The notes beneath the pieces are model-generated. The model had not been told where the DNA came from and ran no database searches. It worked only from the letters and a program-made list of their open reading frames with translations. Of a stretch of DNA of 13,326 nucleotides, positions 13,165 to 13,326 are shown in pieces. The number at the start of each line of letters is the position of its first letter. The stretch's first letter is position 1. The DNA is taken from NCBI GenBank assembly GCA_002309765.1, contig DBXY01000005.1:1-13326 (forward strand), given 5' to 3'. The translations under genes were made by a program, and so were the position numbers. This DNA comes from Verrucomicrobia bacterium UBA1200. Its GTDB lineage: Bacteria > Verrucomicrobiota > Kiritimatiellia > RFP12 > UBA1067.

Positions 13165-13326
13165 ATGGCAAAGTCTGAATACATCAAAAGAATCTGCGAC
13201 AAAGAACTCGCATTCCAGCTGGAATGTGCAGGGGCGGTTATGGTACAGGGGCCAAAGTGGTGCGGAAAGACCAGGACTTCTGAGGAAATGGCGAAAAGCG
13301 CAATCAAGCTTCAGAATCCGCTGAAG
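13165..13326 (+). CDS. P-loop ATPase, DUF4143-associated type, N-terminal fragment (runs off right edge)
   Basis: 54 codons are visible from ATG 13165, with AAAGGG 5 nt upstream. The protein opens SEYIKRICDKELAFQL, then AGAVMVQGPKWCGKTRTSEEMA. GPKWCGKT is a Walker A loop and the 'Y-I-x-R-x-x-D-x-E-L...G-A-V-x-x-x-GPKWCGKT' pattern is characteristic of AAA-like ATPases whose C-terminal half is DUF4143, an abundant, patchily distributed family of unclear function. The rest of the gene, including Walker B, lies outside the window. An overlapping open frame at 13106-13324 in another phase lacks these motifs and is not used. The gene closes the glycosidase cassette on the right and is probably independent of it, given its own strong promoter. 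Confidence 0.8.
   Translation, partial: MAKSEYIKRICDKELAFQLECAGAVMVQGPKWCGKTRTSEEMAKSAIKLQNPLK

Noticed and set aside
13106..13324. Open frame of 72 codons at the right edge
   Set aside because: Out of phase with the Walker A-containing frame starting at 13165; its translation has no motif.

Overview
The window looks like chromosomal DNA of a PVC-superphylum bacterium, most likely Kiritimatiellota or Lentisphaerota. This is inferred from family style, not proven. Pointers are a Tat-exported GH20-like protein, a Tat-tagged iron superoxide dismutase, and a subtilase ending in the DDDGDG / WEEYYAGTNP module with an FYRL terminus that is common in secreted proteins of that group. The DNA looks GC-rich by eye.

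Left half (1-6450), ordinary chromosomal genes: the 3' end of a secretin-like gene; a Tat-signal GH20-like glycosidase; an Fe-type superoxide dismutase with two plausible starts (exported and cytosolic); a large secreted S8 serine protease; tRNA-Gly(GCC) followed after 29 nt by a NusG/RfaH-like regulator; and, convergent with it, a PlsC-type acyltransferase. The last two genes share one hairpin that contains both stop codons.

Middle (about 6450-7340), a gene-poor scar: a perfect 17-bp palindrome, a piece that looks like the C-terminus of an IS5-type transposase (minus strand), an abutting C-terminal fragment of another protein (plus strand), and short repeats. I see no intact gene here.

Right half (7340-13000), a compact glycan-use cassette: an AraC-family regulator (minus) diverging from two GH97 glycosidases (plus). 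The 118-bp divergent region holds two good promoters and a two-copy direct repeat with about 21-bp periodicity that overlaps both -35 boxes, a likely operator of the AraC protein. The second GH97 is fused in frame, without linker, to a complete GDPD/PI-PLC-like phosphodiesterase domain. I have not seen this fusion described. The fusion ORF stops inside a short second copy of its own GH97 sequence, which looks like a recombination scar. The window ends in the start of a P-loop ATPase gene of the DUF4143-associated type, behind a strong promoter and a repeated AAATTTGGTAA motif.

The six best promoters I could place all carry an extended -10 (TGG or TGC directly before the -10 hexamer), and two of them (sodB, araC) put the transcription start at the ATG itself, predicting leaderless mRNAs. 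Functionally, the right half reads as an inducible system for secreted cleavage of an alpha-glycoside, possibly one carrying a phosphodiester-linked head group.
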